Assembly: GCA_016210435.1 (NCBI GenBank)
Contig: JACQUF010000487.1
Location: 1 to 6,706 of the forward strand
Length of the DNA stretch: 6,706 nucleotides
Direction: 5' to 3'
Source of the DNA: Chloroflexota bacterium
GTDB lineage: Bacteria; Chloroflexota; Dehalococcoidia; Lucifugimonadales; Lucifugimonadaceae
This document shows positions 6,481-6,706 of the stretch, piece by piece. The translations under genes were made by a program, and so were the position numbers. The notes beneath the pieces are model-generated. The model saw only the letters and a list, made by a program, of their open reading frames with translations. It had not been told where the DNA came from and did not search any database. The stretch's first letter is position 1; each line of letters starts with the position of its first letter.

Positions 6481-6706
6481 ATGACCCAGGAAAACAACGA
6501 CCGGCCATACAGCCGCGCGATGGTCGTAATGGCCCATCCCGACGACGCCGAATACAGCTGCTCAGGTACGGTGGCGCAGTGGTGCAGGATGGGATGGGAA
6601 GTCGTGTATGTGCTGTGCACCGACGGCAGCAAGGGCGCCGAGGAACCTGAAATGACGCCCGACAAGCTCGCCTGCATCCGGAAGCAGGAGCAGCTCGAGG
6701 CGGCAA
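6481..6706 (+). CDS. PIG-L/LmbE-family deacetylase, N-terminal part (3' truncated by window edge)
   Basis: The gene begins at ATG 6481, with GGAG at 6472-6475 five bases before it, and stays open to the right edge, giving 75 complete codons. After a short polar start, residues 14-22 read MVVMAHPDD, the first strand and hallmark metal-binding motif of the PIG-L family. By analogy with MshB, H19 and D22 would bind zinc and D21 act as catalytic base. The rest (WEVVYVLCTDGSKG, 39-52, then a helix rich in Q and E) fits the second strand and helix of the same fold. Family members remove acetyl groups from N-acetylglucosamine-type sugars, for example in mycothiol, bacillithiol or GPI-anchor synthesis, but many bacterial ones have unknown substrates. 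The second metal-binding histidine lies beyond the window, so activity cannot be judged. It is separated from the ABC operon by 116 bases and may have its own promoter. Confidence 0.9.
   Translation, partial: MTQENNDRPYSRAMVVMAHPDDAEYSCSGTVAQWCRMGWEVVYVLCTDGSKGAEEPEMTPDKLACIRKQEQLEAA

Noticed and set aside
6350..6706. Minus-strand open frames across the right end of the window.
   Set aside because: They lie opposite the deacetylase start, whose AHPDD motif is diagnostic, and their arginine- and proline-rich translations show no domain.

Overview
The window looks like a stretch of a GC-rich bacterial chromosome. All genes point the same way and are packed almost end to end, and two of them use non-ATG starts (GTG and TTG). 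The permease and ATPase types, a trailing AbrB-like tail on one ATPase, and a linked PIG-L/LmbE deacetylase of the 'AHPDDAE' kind all remind me of Chloroflexota (for example Dehalococcoidia/SAR202-like or Thermomicrobia-like genomes). Some Actinobacteria carry similar ABC genes. This lineage guess is inference from remembered protein style; there is no rRNA or marker gene here to fix it.

Layout. Positions 1-1281 hold the 3' part of a large FtsX/MacB-type permease whose start lies upstream of the window. Positions 1300-4722 hold a complete second permease of 1140 residues, with ten predicted membrane segments, two FtsX domains and two large exported domains. Positions 4727-5593 encode an ABC ATPase of 288 residues with a C-terminal AbrB/SpoVT-like swapped-hairpin module. 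Positions 5597-6364 encode a second, conventional MacB/LolD-type ATPase of 255 residues. A 116-base gap follows, with a short GC hairpin and a possible extended -10 promoter. At 6481 a PIG-L/LmbE-family deacetylase begins and runs off the right edge.

How they fit together. The two permeases and two ATPases form a P-P-A-A operon with gaps of 18, 4 and 3 bases, so they were probably transcribed and translated together. The products would assemble into one or two type VII ABC systems. In characterised members (MacB, LolCDE, FtsEX, BceAB) ATP hydrolysis in the cytoplasm drives movement of the exported domains, rather than classic transport through a channel. The permeases are paralogues: the second exported domain and the last three membrane segments of the complete one can be matched, segment by segment, with the partial one. 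In both, the second exported domain carries an inserted beta-rich module with an 'IDD...DF...W' pattern that resembles carbohydrate-binding jelly-roll domains. That suggests, but does not prove, that the system senses or handles a glycan or a glycosylated envelope component.

The points most worth a second look are the AbrB-like tail on one ATPase, which seems to have lost most DNA-contacting arginines; the jelly-roll-like insert and its lone cysteine pair; and the pairing of two different ATPases with two paralogous permeases. I see no mobile element, CRISPR array, tRNA or rRNA.
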